A stretch of DNA of 64,000 nucleotides from Symbiodinium sp. CCMP2592 (lineage: Eukaryota > Sar > Dinophyceae > Suessiales > Symbiodiniaceae), in contig CAJNDT010002890.1 in assembly GCA_905221615.1 (NCBI GenBank), positions 332,001 to 396,000 of the forward strand. Direction: 5' to 3'. The notes under the pieces are model-generated. The model was not told the DNA's origin. It did not search any database and worked only from the letters and a program-made list of their open reading frames with translations. Numbering within the stretch: position 1 is the first letter of the stretch; each line of letters starts with the position of its first letter. Of the stretch, positions 19,974 through 30,002 are shown in pieces. Position numbers and translations under genes: made by a program.

Positions 19974-20184
19974 AAGGGCTTCAATCTTGGGATCCCCATT
20001 ATCAGGGCAGCTAGTGACCAAGGTCTACATTAGCCAAGTTGTAGCTTTGGCTGCCTTCGTAATATCCCGAAACGAGAAAGCACCGAGCCCGATAATTTCT
20101 GAATCTCCGTGCCTCCGACTCTAAAATTTAGAGGGGCCCCAACGTGGAGACGGGTTTTATGAGGGGATAGGGGTACGATACTAC

Positions 20185-20249
20185 ATGGGAGTTTCCGAAA
20201 ATTAGGGGTACCTGTTATCATGACGATCCTATTCTCGGAAACTCCCACA
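20185..20249. mobile_element. Short fbC element with deleted core
   Basis: ATGGGAGTTTCCGAAAAT and TCTCGGAAACTCCCACAT only 65 bp apart. Confidence 0.75.
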
Positions 20250-20574
20250 TGACTACCATGTTATGCGGACTCTATGGGGGCTTTTGACTACAAACAGTTG
20301 TTGATGGACTAAGTGGCGACAGAGAAACAAGTTTTTCAGAGCCCTTGGCTTACTCGCCCCAATCAGCCACAGAAACCAAGGGTTACAATTTCAAGCTGCT
20401 ACACTACTCTAAGGATCCAAGAAAAATTCAGATAAAGGTCGGGCATCGGAGAACTAAGTATGGTACGTAGGATACCGGTCTTGGGCACCGCACGTCTTCA
20501 GCTCCCACACGCGGATTTCCTCGGCACGGCAGGCTGCAACACACAAGGCCTGGGCCCTTTGTCCATTTTAGAAC
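20250..20574. other. Unique stretch
   Basis: No gene or repeat recognised. Confidence 0.3.
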
Positions 20575-20577
20575 TAT

Positions 20578-20706
20578 ACTGAACTTAGAACCCTAGCAAA
20601 AATTGATATTTTTAGCTGTTTCTTGGGGATTATAATAACCAAAAGTTATTTCTTAGGGATTATAATAACCAAAAATTAAAAAAAATTGTTTCTAAGTACC
20701 TCTAAG
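20578..20706. mobile_element. fbI element with internal duplication
   Basis: Starts ACTGAACTTAGAACCCTA, ends CTAAGTACCTCTAAG. The segment GGGATTATAATAACCAAAA occurs twice in tandem, unlike the shorter copies at 49331 and 58353. Confidence 0.75.
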
Positions 20707-20759
20707 AATACCTTCAGGGCCCGCAGGACCGGTTTCGGTCCAAACACCCTTTAAAACTA

Positions 20760-20872
20760 CAGCAAACTCCAAAGAGTTGGAAACCTAGTTAAGGACAAAT
20801 AGTGCTGGGATTCCATATACTTTACTCTTAGGGATTGAGGCTATCGGGTTTCCAACTTTTTGGCTTCTACTG
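20760..20872. mobile_element. fbF element with TA target duplication
   Basis: CAGCAAACTCCAAAGAGTTG on the left, CAACTTTTTGGCTTCTACTG on the right, TA on both sides. Confidence 0.85.
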
Positions 20873-20879
20873 TAAGTAA

Positions 20880-20990
20880 CTTAAGCGTAACCTAGGAATA
20901 AAAAGAGTGCTCTTTTTGCTTTAAAGGGTGCTATAAGGGAGCCTGAACCCCCTAAAGAAAGGGAATAAGGGCTGCCTCAGGAGCCTGGCC
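20880..20990. mobile_element. fbE-like element, decayed
   Basis: Core CCTAGGAATAAAAAGAGTGC and GAAAGGGAATAAGGGC match the fbE plan; the TIRs are poorly preserved. Confidence 0.5.
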
Positions 20991-21000
20991 CTCGAGAGGT

Positions 21001-21190
21001 TTCGGGGTTTCGGATTTTAGGGGTTTCGGTGTTTAGGTCTTAGGGGTTTAGGATTTTGGGTTCGGGGTTTGGATTTGGGGGTCTCGGTGTTTAGGTCTTA
21101 GGGGTTTAGGATTTTGGGTTCGGGGTGTTGGATTTGGGGGTCTCGGTGTTAATTTTAGGGTTTTAGGATTTTGGGTTTAGGGTTTAGCAC
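21001..21190 (+). repeat. 58-bp tandem repeat of telomere-derived sequence
   Basis: About 2.5 copies of a unit starting TCGGTGTTTAGGTCTTAGGG and ending GGATTTGGGGGTC. A higher-order duplication of decayed ITS. Confidence 0.75.
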
Positions 21191-21388
21191 TGAGGTGCCT
21201 GTGACGTCAATGAAGCGGATTTACAATACTAATTCCCACTAGACTGCAACCCTGCAAAACCGCAAAGTACGGTGTATGCGATCCTACAACTTTCAAAGCC
21301 TTAATATCGTCTACTAAGCCCGATGGGCCTACAAGTATGATCCCGAAATCCCGACGAATACACAACCCAAGCGTTCCATGTACGCATA

Positions 21389-21492
21389 TGGGAGTTTCCC
21401 AAAATAGGGGACCCTACTATAGTACCCTAAATAGTAGGATCCTTATTATAAGGACCGCCAAATAAGGTACCCCAAATTTTCGGAAACTCCCA
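21389..21492. mobile_element. fbC element with TA target duplication
   Basis: TGGGAGTTTCCCAAAATAG and ATTTTCGGAAACTCCCA, TA both sides, 104 bp. An fbU copy follows within 8 bp. Confidence 0.88.
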
Positions 21493-21499
21493 TATGGTA

Positions 21500-21580
21500 A
21501 GTACTGAGGCCTTAAACTACCCATATAGGGAACCCTCCAAGGCCGAAGTACCTACTATATGGGTACATGGAGTCTTAGGG
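21500..21580. mobile_element. fbU element, copy 3
   Basis: ACTACCCATATAGGGAACCC and TACCTACTATATGGGTACAT then GGAG; the left part is shortened compared with 3430-3536. Confidence 0.6.
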
Positions 21581-21654
21581 CAATCTCCTGAGGTGAGGAC
21601 TCCTTCCGTGCCGCCAGAGACTACGAAGCGAACGTTGCTGGAGAGCTTGACCTT

Positions 21655-21715
21655 AACTTAGGGTTTCGGGTTTAGGGTTTCGGGTTTAGGGTATAGGGGT
21701 TTAGGGTTTAGGGGC
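21655..21715 (+). repeat. Telomeric tract
   Basis: TTTAGGG and TTTCGGG units. Confidence 0.85.
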
Positions 21716-21768
21716 TAGGAAAGCTGGCCTTTGATTGTTTGATTTCAGTTTTGGAACTTCTGTCGACT

Positions 21769-21840
21769 GGGGGAATGGGTTATTGGGACTACTACGGGGG
21801 ACCTTAAGGCACTACCTTAGGGATACATTCCCCCATTCCT
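21769..21840. repeat. Small inverted repeat
   Basis: GGGGGAATGGG is followed about 45 bp later by CATTCCCCCATTCC. It could be a decayed fold-back element; no other copy seen. Confidence 0.4.
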
Positions 21841-22557
21841 TACTAAGAACCAGACAGTGGTTGGTTGCTTTCAGTTGTGGGATTTTTGTCAGCTGTCACT
21901 ACCTATATCCAGCGCAGAAGATACAGAGTTGATTGGGTGCCGCTAATGACAGTACAAAGGGGGTTTAAGGTTTAAGGCTCCCTTTAGGGATCTGGGTTTT
22001 TGGAGATTTAAGGCTTCGGGTTTCTACCTCACACGTAGTAATATGCGCAGTGAACGAACCGAGTCGCATAAGGCAGAAGGTTTCGGGTTTAGTTTGGGCT
22101 TTAAGGCTTAGGTTCAGCGTTTTTAGGCTGCGGGTTTAGGGTTTAGGGTTTTGGGCTTCGGGTTTTGGGTTTAGGGTACTTGAAGAAACTGCGTGGGGCC
22201 TTAAGCATGGCGTATAGTTTGGCATAATTATGATAGGCATGCTTAGAAGGTCGGGGTAGGGACTTAAAGCAAACTTCGCAGTCGGCGGTTTGTGCAGATC
22301 CGGACTGGTGGGGCGAGCTATAATCCCCAGGCCTCATATAACCCTAAGCCCTAAAATCTAAAGACTATAAGGCTTTACGAGGATGCCACAAGTTCCCTAT
22401 GAAAAGAAGCCTCACCGAAGGATTGATCTGGGTCTCACGAGTTGAGCTCACTCCGAAATTCTAAACCCCAAGACACTAAACAACATAATCCCAAACCCGA
22501 AACCCTCAACCCAAAACCAGATGTGGCTACACCGGAAGACAAACACGCCTATCCCGA
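21841..22557. other. Unique and decayed telomeric sequence
   Basis: G-rich ITS remnants at 22080-22175; otherwise unrecognised. Frames here are short. Confidence 0.35.
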
Positions 22558-22682
22558 CGTGGAGGGACGGGGGACTTGGCAAGTAGGTAGTGACCAACGC
22601 TCTGAGTACCCTAGAAGTGATCCTAACTGGGGTTATGAGACCTATAAGCCTAACGACTTCCTAAGTCCCCCAACCCTCCAAG
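22558..22682. mobile_element. fbA element, diverged
   Basis: CGTGGAGGGACGGGGGACTT on the left, AAGTCCCCCAACCCTCCAAG on the right, followed by TA. Confidence 0.8.
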
Positions 22683-22684
22683 TA

Positions 22685-22798
22685 CCCTAACCGCTAAACC
22701 CCTAGACCTCAGAACAGCTGAACCCCCAAACCCTAAATCCCCAAACCCTAAACCTGAAACGCCTAAACCCTACACCCCTAAACCCTAAACCCTAAATC
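22685..22798 (-). repeat. Decayed telomeric tract
   Basis: CCCTAAA and CCCCAAA units. Confidence 0.8.
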
Positions 22799-23217
22799 AC
22801 GAGACCCGGGCCGACGTAGCTCCGCCCTTGTGAGCATTGTCGATGTGCCACAGGTTCTGTCCTTGGCTGCAGTTGCTTTTCAGGGAAAAGGGTCTCAGAT
22901 TCAGGGTCCACGGTTTAGGGCTTTCGGTACTTCAAGAACCTACTGCGGCTGCAGTCTAATTAAGCTGTAAGGATTTAAGTAAGCTTTTTGATAAGGATTT
23001 AGCTTGCTATATGCTTTCATCGTTGAGGGTACCGAGGCCCCAACAGCCGACGTAACTCACGGCCCTAAACCTGTCCATCCCTTTACCTTGAACCCCTTAA
23101 CCCGAAACCCCTAAACCAGAAAACCCTAAAACCCTGAACCCTAAACCCTAAATCCCAACGTCTAGGGCTTAGGTTATCAGTTTTGTATAAAGAGCCCGGG
23201 CCTCGAAGGAATTAGCG
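22799..23217. other. Unique stretch with decayed ITS
   Basis: No gene recognised; CCCTAAA remnants at 23090-23160. Confidence 0.3.
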
Positions 23218-23313
23218 TAATGTGGGGGCCTTAATAATTAGACTGGGATTTTGGGTGCTCCCTATTATAGTTATGGTATAATATACCCCGAATTATGAAG
23301 GCCCCTATATTAA
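23218..23313. mobile_element. fbW element with both ends
   Basis: TAATGTGGGGGCCTTAATAA on the left and AATTATGAAGGCCCCTATAT then TA on the right, so the fbW TIR is readable here. Confidence 0.75.
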
Positions 23314-23509
23314 CCCTAGACCTTAAACCCCTACCTGTCGGGTACCATGGGGAACTAAAGGGTATTTCTTTTACACAGGGAGCATATAGGGGCTATACTA
23401 CCCAAAAAAGGTTTAAGGTTACCTACTCTACTACTAGGTTTTGGGTTTGGGGCTTAGAGGGCTCAGGGTTTTAGGTTTATTGGGCTTATGATTACGATTA
23501 GATTGGGTA

Positions 23510-23865
23510 TTAATATAGGGGCCTAGTAATTGGACTAGGATTCCTTTAAAGGGCTCTAAGGGATCTTATAAGGGTACTAGGAAAAGTCATGTTGCACTTT
23601 CGGGCCTGGGGAAGAGGGTTCTGGGCCTCAGAACTTTCGCGTGTCGGGTCTCACAACAAACGGGCCCCCTGTGAATTTACATCGAAGAGAGCTTCGGGGC
23701 CTTAAGAATTCGAAGAGGGTCTTGGGATATCTCAGCGCAAAAGAACTGTAAGGAGACCGAAGTTGCCATTAGTTAGAGTTTCAGGCGCCCCAACAGCATC
23801 CACTCGCTTTAGTGATACCGTGCAGGCCTTAGTAATCCGAACAGGGGTTTCGGATATGATGTATC
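23510..23865. mobile_element. Three fbW left-end remnants, the first with X
   Basis: ATATAGGGGCCTAGTAATTG at 23514 leads into X units (TTCCTTTAAAGGGCTCTAAG). Shorter prefixes occur at about 23698 (GGGGCCTTAAGAATTCG) and 23825 (AGGCCTTAGTAATCCG). Confidence 0.55.
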
Positions 23866-24009
23866 ATGTTAGACCATGACTGGGGCCTAGGGAATGTGAG
23901 TTGCCCGACCCTGCAAGTACATCCTACTTGTCAGATCCCAGGGTCCCATGTTGCAATCCCAGCAGAAGAGGCGGCCGTCGGTAGCTCCGGCCACCTCGGC
24001 GACGCCCGA

Positions 24010-24120
24010 CAGTTGGATTTAGGGCTTAGGGTTTTTAGGGTTTAGGGTTTAGAGTTGAAATTTAAAAAAATTAACGGGTTTAGGGTTGAGGGTTTGGATT
24101 AAGGTTTGGGGTTCTAATGG
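24010..24120 (+). repeat. Decayed telomeric tract
   Basis: TTTAGGG units interrupted by a short A/T-rich segment at 24060-24073. Confidence 0.7.
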
Positions 24121-24294
24121 GTTCCAGGCTTTCGGGGTTGGGATGCAATACACGGCCTTGTAGCAACTTGAATAGCCCTTTTAGATACGTAATACCGTAA
24201 CAAAAGAAGCGCCCTAAGGAAAAATCACGCTTGTACTTCGCCAGGTCCTGTAGTAGGTTTCCGTATTTGGGATTTGAATGATGCTCACTGAGCT

Positions 24295-24445
24295 TACAAA
24301 CCCTAAACCCTAAATCCCTTAACCCTAAACCCCTGCACCCTAAACCCCTAAACCCTCAACCCTTAAACCCTCAAGCCTGAACCCCTAACCCTAAACCCCT
24401 GAACCCTAAACCCCTAAACCCTCAACCCTGAACCCTCAACCCTAA
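24295..24445 (-). repeat. Telomeric tract
   Basis: CCCTAAA, CCCCTAAA, CCCTGAA and CCCTCAA units. Confidence 0.85.
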
Positions 24446-24575
24446 ACGCGAACCCCAGGTGCTCACAACGCTTTTTCTAGCAAAAGCCGGCATCGCTTTC
24501 TCGCCTACGTCCTCAGCATCTGGCCCAAAGCTGCCCTGGGTGACGACAACGAAAACCGTAGCAGTCGAAACCCTA

Positions 24576-24685
24576 CTTGGAGGATCATGGGACGGGTTAT
24601 AAGTAACCTAATTGGGGTTATATGTAATTATACGTATAGTTACCCCAGTTATAACCCGAGTTGCTAAGTCCCATGACCCTTTAAG
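24576..24685. mobile_element. fbA2 element
   Basis: CTTGGAGGATCATGGGACGG on the left lacks the usual CTTAGTAAGTAGG stretch; right end CTAAGTCCCATGACCC then TTTAAG is intact. Confidence 0.8.
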
Positions 24686-24875
24686 TGCAGCACTACTTTG
24701 CAGCCACGATTCGGGCACTTAGGATATTACTTGCCAACTCAGTAACCCTTCGCCCTCAAACAAAGAAATCTAAACCCTGCACCGAAAAGGCCGCTAACTT
24801 GCTGCCACCTGAAGAACAAGTTCCCCAACACGGCTACTAGATTACTAGATGACTAGAACACCAGCCGAATCCTAG

Positions 24876-25120
24876 GGGAAGGGACGGGGGGACTCAGTAA
24901 GTAGCTCTTTTATAAACTGACAAGTATCAGTCTCGGGATCCCAGTTAGGGTACTTATACTTGGAGGATCATGGGACTTAGTAAGTAGGGTTGTAAGTACC
25001 CTAATTGGGGTTATAAGTAATTATAAGTATGGTTACCCTAATTATAACCCTAGTTACTAAGTCCCATGACCCTTTAAGTAAGTCTACTTCTCTCTTACTC
25101 AGTCCCCAGACCCCTCCAAG
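24876..25120. mobile_element. fbA element split by fbA2
   Basis: Left GGACGGGGGGACTCAGTAAG and right TTACTCAGTCCCCAGACCCC then TCCAAG. Removing 24959-25078 plus one TA restores the fbA core GGGTACTTATAAGTCTAC. Confidence 0.85.
24959..25078. mobile_element. fbA2 element nested in fbA, TA target duplication
   Basis: 120 bp with near-perfect arms CTTGGAGGATCATGGGA and TCCCATGACCC..TTTAAG, flanked by TA (24957-24958 and 25079-25080). Confidence 0.9.
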
Positions 25121-25221
25121 TGGGTAATACTGATACTCAAAATTATTCGGGCATCAGCTCAAACACCCTCCGGGTCAAGCCTACACTTATTTCTCGAGGA
25201 ACGACCCTACCCTTGCACTGC

Positions 25222-25346
25222 TAGGACGGAAGTAGGTAATAAGTAGATGTCCAAGTACCATACAAGGGACCCGAATTGGGGTTATGGTATTGGCAAGTTA
25301 ATAGACTAACGAGTTACTAGTGACTAAGCCCCCCTGACCCTCCAAG
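25222..25346. mobile_element. fbA element, decayed
   Basis: AGGACGGAAGTAGGTAATAA on the left and GACTAAGCCCCCCTGACCC then TCCAAG on the right; the core GGGACCC.AATTGGGGTTATG is recognisable. Confidence 0.65.
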
Positions 25347-26146
25347 TGCCGACACCCTTAAACCCTAGCGGAACTTAGTTGCATTGGTCAACATAAGTCA
25401 AGCATAGCACTGACTGTCGATCCCTGCTATGATAGCTTAAACTCGGCTCCTTAACAAGTGTCCGGCCTGAAGCACCCACAACGAATATTCCTCAAAGTAT
25501 AGAAGGATCAAAGGATCCTTAATATGATTGCGTTGATTAAGTGGTTTTGGAAGGTCTGGGGCCTAAACCCTAGACCCCACAACTTCCCTCTGCCGTGCTG
25601 ATTCTCCAGACATTTACACCTTGAACAGGGGCTGTCGCTTGAGATGCCATGCTGCAAGACCGGGCTTACCAAAACAGCCGCAATCGAATTGCATACCTGG
25701 AAAGCCTCAAAGCCTTTCGCTCAAAAAAAAATGACTTATGGCTGACGGTTCAGGGTTTAAAAACCAGGGCATTAAGAACTTGAAACAGGACTTTGGTGGT
25801 AAATTCAGGAACCCAAAGGACATGATTTCAGTGGCGATTTTTTTCAAGATCCTACAATACGTACACTCCGCCATTCGCTGTGGTGCCGAAATGTTCCCAA
25901 AGTCTCAAACATGACCCGGGTTTAAGTCTTAGGGCTTAGAGCCTAAAGCTCATCAACAGTGGATGCTGACGATACCTCCTTTCCTGAACCATCAAACCTA
26001 TTCATGAGATCTGACCCACAGACCTGAATGATGCTTGGAATGGGTGTTTTGTCGCATGTTTATGTTGCGATTCAATGGGGTACCGGACACCCTTACTAGT
26101 AATTCAGATCCCTAGATCAAACTCTGAACCAGAACGTAATCCTGAA
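25347..26146. other. Unique stretch of 800 bp
   Basis: No recognisable gene, hairpin element or ITS block. One of the least repetitive stretches of the window. Confidence 0.35.
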
Positions 26147-26248
26147 CTTACTACCCCAATAAGCCACAGAGTGAAAGGTTAAACTTTCCGATTCCAACCA
26201 AACTATAGGAACCCGAAAAGTTTAAAGGTTGGGCATTGGGGATCTAAG
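26147..26248. mobile_element. fbK element, copy 2
   Basis: CTTACTACCCCAATAAGCC and GGGCATTGGGGATCTAAG. A 3'-end scrap (GAGCATTGGGGACCTAAG) recurs at 26296-26313 after a short ITS, so the right end is duplicated. Confidence 0.85.
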
Positions 26249-26488
26249 ATAAGCCCCGGAACCACTAGACCCTAAAGCCCTAAACCCCTAACCCCTGAGC
26301 ATTGGGGACCTAAGTGAACTATATATACCAAAAAATACTGAACCCGCACTCGGAATCCTTAACTGTATATATCTTGGGTAGGGCCCCCACTCAGTACTAG
26401 TTGAATAATACTCATCATATAGATATATTAGGACCTTAGTAGTAGCCCTATTAAAGACTCTTACTGTATGGGGGCAGTACCTAATGTT

Positions 26489-26516
26489 TATATATATATA
26501 TATATATATATATATC
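26489..26516 (+). repeat. (TA)n microsatellite
   Basis: Thirteen TA units immediately upstream of an fbB element, which would offer many TA targets. Confidence 0.9.
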
Positions 26517-26527
26517 AACTGTATATA

Positions 26528-26629
26528 TGGGTGGTTGTCAATACTAGGTTCCTTTTTGGGTCCTTATTACACTACGTCAGCTAATATTTGGGGTACCCAA
26601 AAAGGGTACCTAATTTTGACAACTACCCA
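26528..26629. mobile_element. fbB element with TA flanks
   Basis: TGGGTGGTTGTCAATACTAG and CTAATTTTGACAACTACCCA, TA both sides; it lies just after a TA microsatellite. Confidence 0.88.
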
Positions 26630-26631
26630 TA

Positions 26632-27028
26632 TCAAATATTGCACCCGGAATCGGAATCTTGAGCTAGAGACTTTTAGGCTCACAGGGTGGAGGCACTGTT
26701 GCCTTGGCAATGACCGCTGGATCAGCGTTTCTCGTCCGACGCCCGGGCCGACCCCAAACACCGATAAAACGCTACCCTCTCTTCTTCAACAACCGTGCCC
26801 CAAAAAGTTCAAACTTTCTAAGATAGAGCTAGTATATAAGGCCAAAAAAATTGAAGTTCCCCCATTCACTATCTAAGTATCCCCTGTATGGTTCCGTTGC
26901 TTTTTTGTACGGCCTCTTTTCCGACTGGAAGCATGTTAGAGTTTGGGGTTAGGGTGTAGGGATTTCACCTGAAGACCTAAGTCATCCCCGCTTACGTCAA
27001 GCCTTGGCCCCAGCACCGTCAAGCAATA
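26632..27028. other. Mostly unique stretch
   Basis: A forward frame spans 26484-26876 but begins in the TA repeat and fbB, so it is not convincing. An AAAGTTCAAACTTT palindrome lies near 26804. Confidence 0.3.
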
Positions 27029-27302
27029 GACCCTAAACTATGGGAATTGTGGTATATTCCCTCAAATGGGTAATGCAGGAATTATCATCAAGCTCTACTT
27101 GGGGTTATAAGTCCCCTAATATGGGTTATAAGTACAGTTTACCCCACTTACAACCACCCATGAACCTCCAAGTAGGGTTCTCCTTAGATTTTCAGCACCT
27201 CCTAGGAGCTTTGGGTTTAGGGTTTAGGACCTTATGGACCCTAAACTGTGGGAATTATGGTATATTCCTTCATATGGGTATGCAGGAATTATCATCAAGC
27301 TC
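27029..27302. mobile_element. Two fbD right halves flanking a decayed fbA2
   Basis: CCCTAAACTATGGGAATTGT..ATTATCATCAAGCTC at 27029-27093 recurs almost unchanged at 27237-27302. Between them lie an fbA2 remnant (27096-27173, CTTGGGGTTATAAG to CCTCCAAG) and a short unique piece with TTTAGGG. Confidence 0.7.
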
Positions 27303-27399
27303 CAGGGTTCTGTTTAGATTTGGGAGTTTCCGAAAAGGTTTAGGGAGCTTCCACTCAGCCTGACTAGAAGCCACAAGTCTGATTTCAGAGGTGAGGCTG

Positions 27400-27595
27400 G
27401 GGCAAGGTTTAGGTTTTAGGGGTTTAGGGTTTAGGGTTCAGGGGTTTAGGGTTCAGGGGTTTAGGGTTTAGGGGTTTAGGGGTTCAGGAAAAACGATTTA
27501 GGGTTTTTAGGTTTAGGGTTTGGGGGTTTCGCGTTCAGGGTTTAGGGGTTTAGGGTTCAGGGGTTCAGGGGTTAAGGGTTTTAGGGTTTAGTCTA
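27400..27595 (+). repeat. Telomeric tract with TTCAGGGG variants
   Basis: TTTAGGG, TTTAGGGG and TTCAGGGG units. Confidence 0.85.
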
Positions 27596-27681
27596 GAAGT
27601 CGGTGGAACTACCCAGCACCTCCTCTGGGGGGGGGAGGCTTCTGGTTGTTAGACGCACCTGACCGAACAAATCTTGACATG

Positions 27682-27768
27682 TGGGTGGCTGTAAATGGGT
27701 ACCCTAAATGATGGGTGCCGTAGTATATTAGGGACCCAAAAAGGGACCCTAATTTTGACACCCACCCA
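27682..27768. mobile_element. fbB element with shortened left arm
   Basis: TGGGTGGCTGTAAATGGGTA on the left and CCTAATTTTGACACCCACCC on the right; the left GGGTCCC stretch is deleted. Confidence 0.75.
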
Positions 27769-28053
27769 TGTAGAGTTTCTGGACGGGCCCCGCGCTTGCT
27801 TTAGGGTTGAGGGTTTAGAGTGGCAGCCGGCGCCTGGACAACAAACTGTAGTCAACCGAAGGTGAAGTAAGCCGTCATTTCATAAAAACTGAGCACACGT
27901 CCCTTCGAACGCGTTACTGTCCGACTTCTACCCAAAGGTTGCGCGCTCCGCTGCAGCAGCCATCGCAGCACATGGAATCCACCAACTGCCTGGAAGCCTC
28001 AAAACCATCATCCCGCACACCCGGATGACTTAATGCCAGAAAAACCCTACACG
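27769..28053. other. Unique stretch
   Basis: Nothing recognised. Confidence 0.3.
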
Positions 28054-28210
28054 AAGGGCACCTTAGCTACCTACAATCTCCATTGTAGTTCCTTTTTTGG
28101 TTAACCAAAATCTCTACTATAGGATCCGAACCTTAATGTGGTTAACCAAAAAAAGGAACTAGAATGGAGACTATAGGTAGGATCCCGGGTAGCCAAGGGC
28201 ACCTTAGCTA
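28054..28210. mobile_element. fbQ fold-back element bracketed by a 16-bp direct repeat
   Basis: AAGGGCACCTTAGCTA occurs at 28054-28069 and 28195-28210. Between them is a long hairpin: CCTACAATCTCC..TAGTTCC / GGAACTAGAATGGAG..TAGG with TTTTTTGGTTAACC / GGTTAACCAAAAAA. No second copy seen. Confidence 0.8.
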
Positions 28211-28216
28211 GAATCC

Positions 28217-28310
28217 CTAGCAAGCTGTGGCAAAAAGGGGCTCCCTTTTTGGTATGTTGGGTAGATATATAAGGAACCTAAGACCACAAAAAGGAAAAAA
28301 CTAGCCACTT
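28217..28310. mobile_element. fbE-like element, decayed
   Basis: CTAGCAAGCTGTGG..AAAAAGGGGCTCCCTTTTTGG and TAAGGAACCTAAGACCACAA follow the fbE plan; weak TIR CTAGCAAG / CTAGCCAC. Confidence 0.45.
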
Positions 28311-28544
28311 GGAGACTTAGTTAGACTCGGAACCCCGATGTGAACCGCTAGAAAAACCCTGCAAAATCAGGGCTTTTGACCAGACCAAGTTCTAACACAG
28401 CACCTTTTGACCCTAACCCTATGGTGAGCTAAACCCTAAACCCTACACCATAAACCACCCGAAAATGTAGACCACCGATTCAAGAATCCTTCCCCCAGAA
28501 AGACGATTATGATAGGTCCTCCGAATGCGGCTCTTTAAAGAACA

Positions 28545-28766
28545 CTTGGAGGGTCGGGGGACTTAGTAAGTAGGTCTCCTTCAAGGGCTCCTTAAGGTAA
28601 AGAGATCCCTAAAGGGATCTATAAGGGGTTCTAGAATGGAGGGTATGGGACTTAGTAAGTGAGTACTAAGTAGAGTTTTAAGTACCCCCAAACGGGATCC
28701 TAATTGGGGTTGTGGTACTGATAAGTCTCTCAAATAACTAGCTACTAAGTCCCCCGACCTTCCAAG
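28545..28766. mobile_element. fbA element with X insert and duplicated left arm
   Basis: CTTGGAGGGTCGGGGGACTT to AAGTAGG at 28545-28574 is followed by X units (CTCCTTAAGG, AAAGGGATCTATAAGGGG). The arm then starts again (AATGGAGGGTATGGGACTTA) and continues to CCTTCCAAG at 28766. Confidence 0.8.
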
Positions 28767-28873
28767 CAGGGGTGCCCTAAACCCTAAACCCTAATGCACG
28801 AGACTTGATAGGACGTTTTCCCCAAAGCCCACGTATCCGACGCTTTGCACCTTGACGCCTGACATCTAGTCAG

Positions 28874-28942
28874 CCCCCAATTAGGGTTCTATAAGGGTTC
28901 CTTTAAAGGGTACTATAAGGGTACTATGAGGGTTGTGGGGGC
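28874..28942. repeat. X units in a short inverted frame
   Basis: AGCCCCCAATTAGGG at the left and AGGGTTGTGGGGGCT at the right enclose X units (GGGTTCTATAAGGGTTCC). Confidence 0.55.
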
Positions 28943-28949
28943 TTTGGTC

Positions 28950-29053
28950 TAGGGAGCTGATTTAGAAACCTTGCGCCTTTATTAGGGCTTCTTACATGAA
29001 CTTTAGTATTTTGGGGGGTTAAAGGCCCAGGGTTTCTTAATCAGGTTCCTACA
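28950..29053. mobile_element. fbH element
   Basis: Right arm GGTTTCTTAATCAGGTTCCT and a diverged left arm AGGGAGCTGATTTAGAAACC; core GGGCTTCTTACATGAA. Confidence 0.7.
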
Positions 29054-29241
29054 GTATGTATGGATGGAGATACAAGCCTGTGGAAGCTCTGCTGATGGGA
29101 GCGCGCTTCCCGCATATGGGATCGCTGTCCTATTCCTGAGCTAGAACGAAAATCTAAGATCCTGTCCGGGCAGTTTTTGAAATATGGGCGCGCTCGTAAC
29201 TTCGCGGGTGAAGAGAGAACCAGGATGCCTCGAATCTGGTC

Positions 29242-29346
29242 ATGTAGGAAACTGATTAAGAAACCCTGGGCCTAGAACCCCAAAATAGTAAGACTCATAT
29301 ACAGAACCCGAATAAAGGCCAAAGGTTTCTTAATCAGGTTCCTACA
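29242..29346. mobile_element. fbH element, well preserved
   Basis: ATGTAGGAAACTGATTAAG and CTTAATCAGGTTCCTACAT. Confidence 0.85.
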
Positions 29347-29534
29347 TTATTCTGAACCTTTTCGGCTGTTTGTGTTGGTGTTATTGCTGTCATTGCTCCT
29401 GCTACTGGCAGCTTCTCGCAACCACGAGGACCTACGAAGGCAAGGACGGGGGGGACGAGAAGGAGCACGACAACGAGGACGACAACGTGATGGACAACGA
29501 CGACGAGAAACAACGACGACGACTATGATCAAAA
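29347..29534. repeat. GACGACAA-type low-complexity patch
   Basis: GACGAC/ACAACGAGG triplet-rich sequence gives Arg-rich frames on both strands (29372-29572 forward, 29347-29532 reverse). Low-complexity rather than a gene. Confidence 0.5.
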
Positions 29535-29680
29535 TTCATAAGGACCCTTCGGGAGGTAGGGGGAGGGGGTAGGAGGCCTTAAAAACCCATAAAACCCATG
29601 ATAAGGACGTAATAAGGCCTATTTCAGGAAGTATAGTCCCCTACCCTTCTCCCCCCTACCCCCCTGAGGGTCCCTATGAA
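29535..29680. mobile_element. fbS fold-back element, copy 1
   Basis: TTCATAAGGACCCTTCGGGA and TGAGGGTCCCTATGAA at the ends; G-rich left arm and C-rich right arm pair over about 45 bp. Intact counterpart of the interrupted copy at 59988. Confidence 0.8.
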
Positions 29681-29810
29681 GAACTGATGGGGCAACTCCT
29701 CGGTCCATTAGCAGTCATTAGTGAATGGCGCTGCAATCGAAAACCGCCCTTCCGTTCAGGAGTGAAGGACTGTGCCGATTGATCGGGCTCCAGGTTGCAC
29801 TTTGAAGTAT

Positions 29811-29935
29811 ACACCCCCTGGAACCATCATAAAAATAAAATAATGTGGTTAATATTCTCTTGGGTTTCAATTGAACAAAAACTAAAAATGAAAAAAAACT
29901 AAGGAGACTGTGGTGAAGTTTTAAACCCAGCGACC
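29811..29935. repeat. fbR dispersed repeat, copy 1
   Basis: ACCCCCTGGAACC then ATTCTCTTGGGTTT and AAGGAGACTGTGGTGAAG are shared with 47127-47290 and 61933-62020. Clear TIRs were not found. Confidence 0.55.
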
Positions 29936-30002
29936 AGGGGTCGGGAACAAGGAGCCTACCCGGACAAAAACCTACGCCCTGAAACTCAACGCGGGAACCC
30001 CG

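Noticed and set aside
23335..23435. Another fbE-like element
   Set aside because: Suggestive TACCCAAAAAAGG and GGGTA pieces, but no readable TIR.
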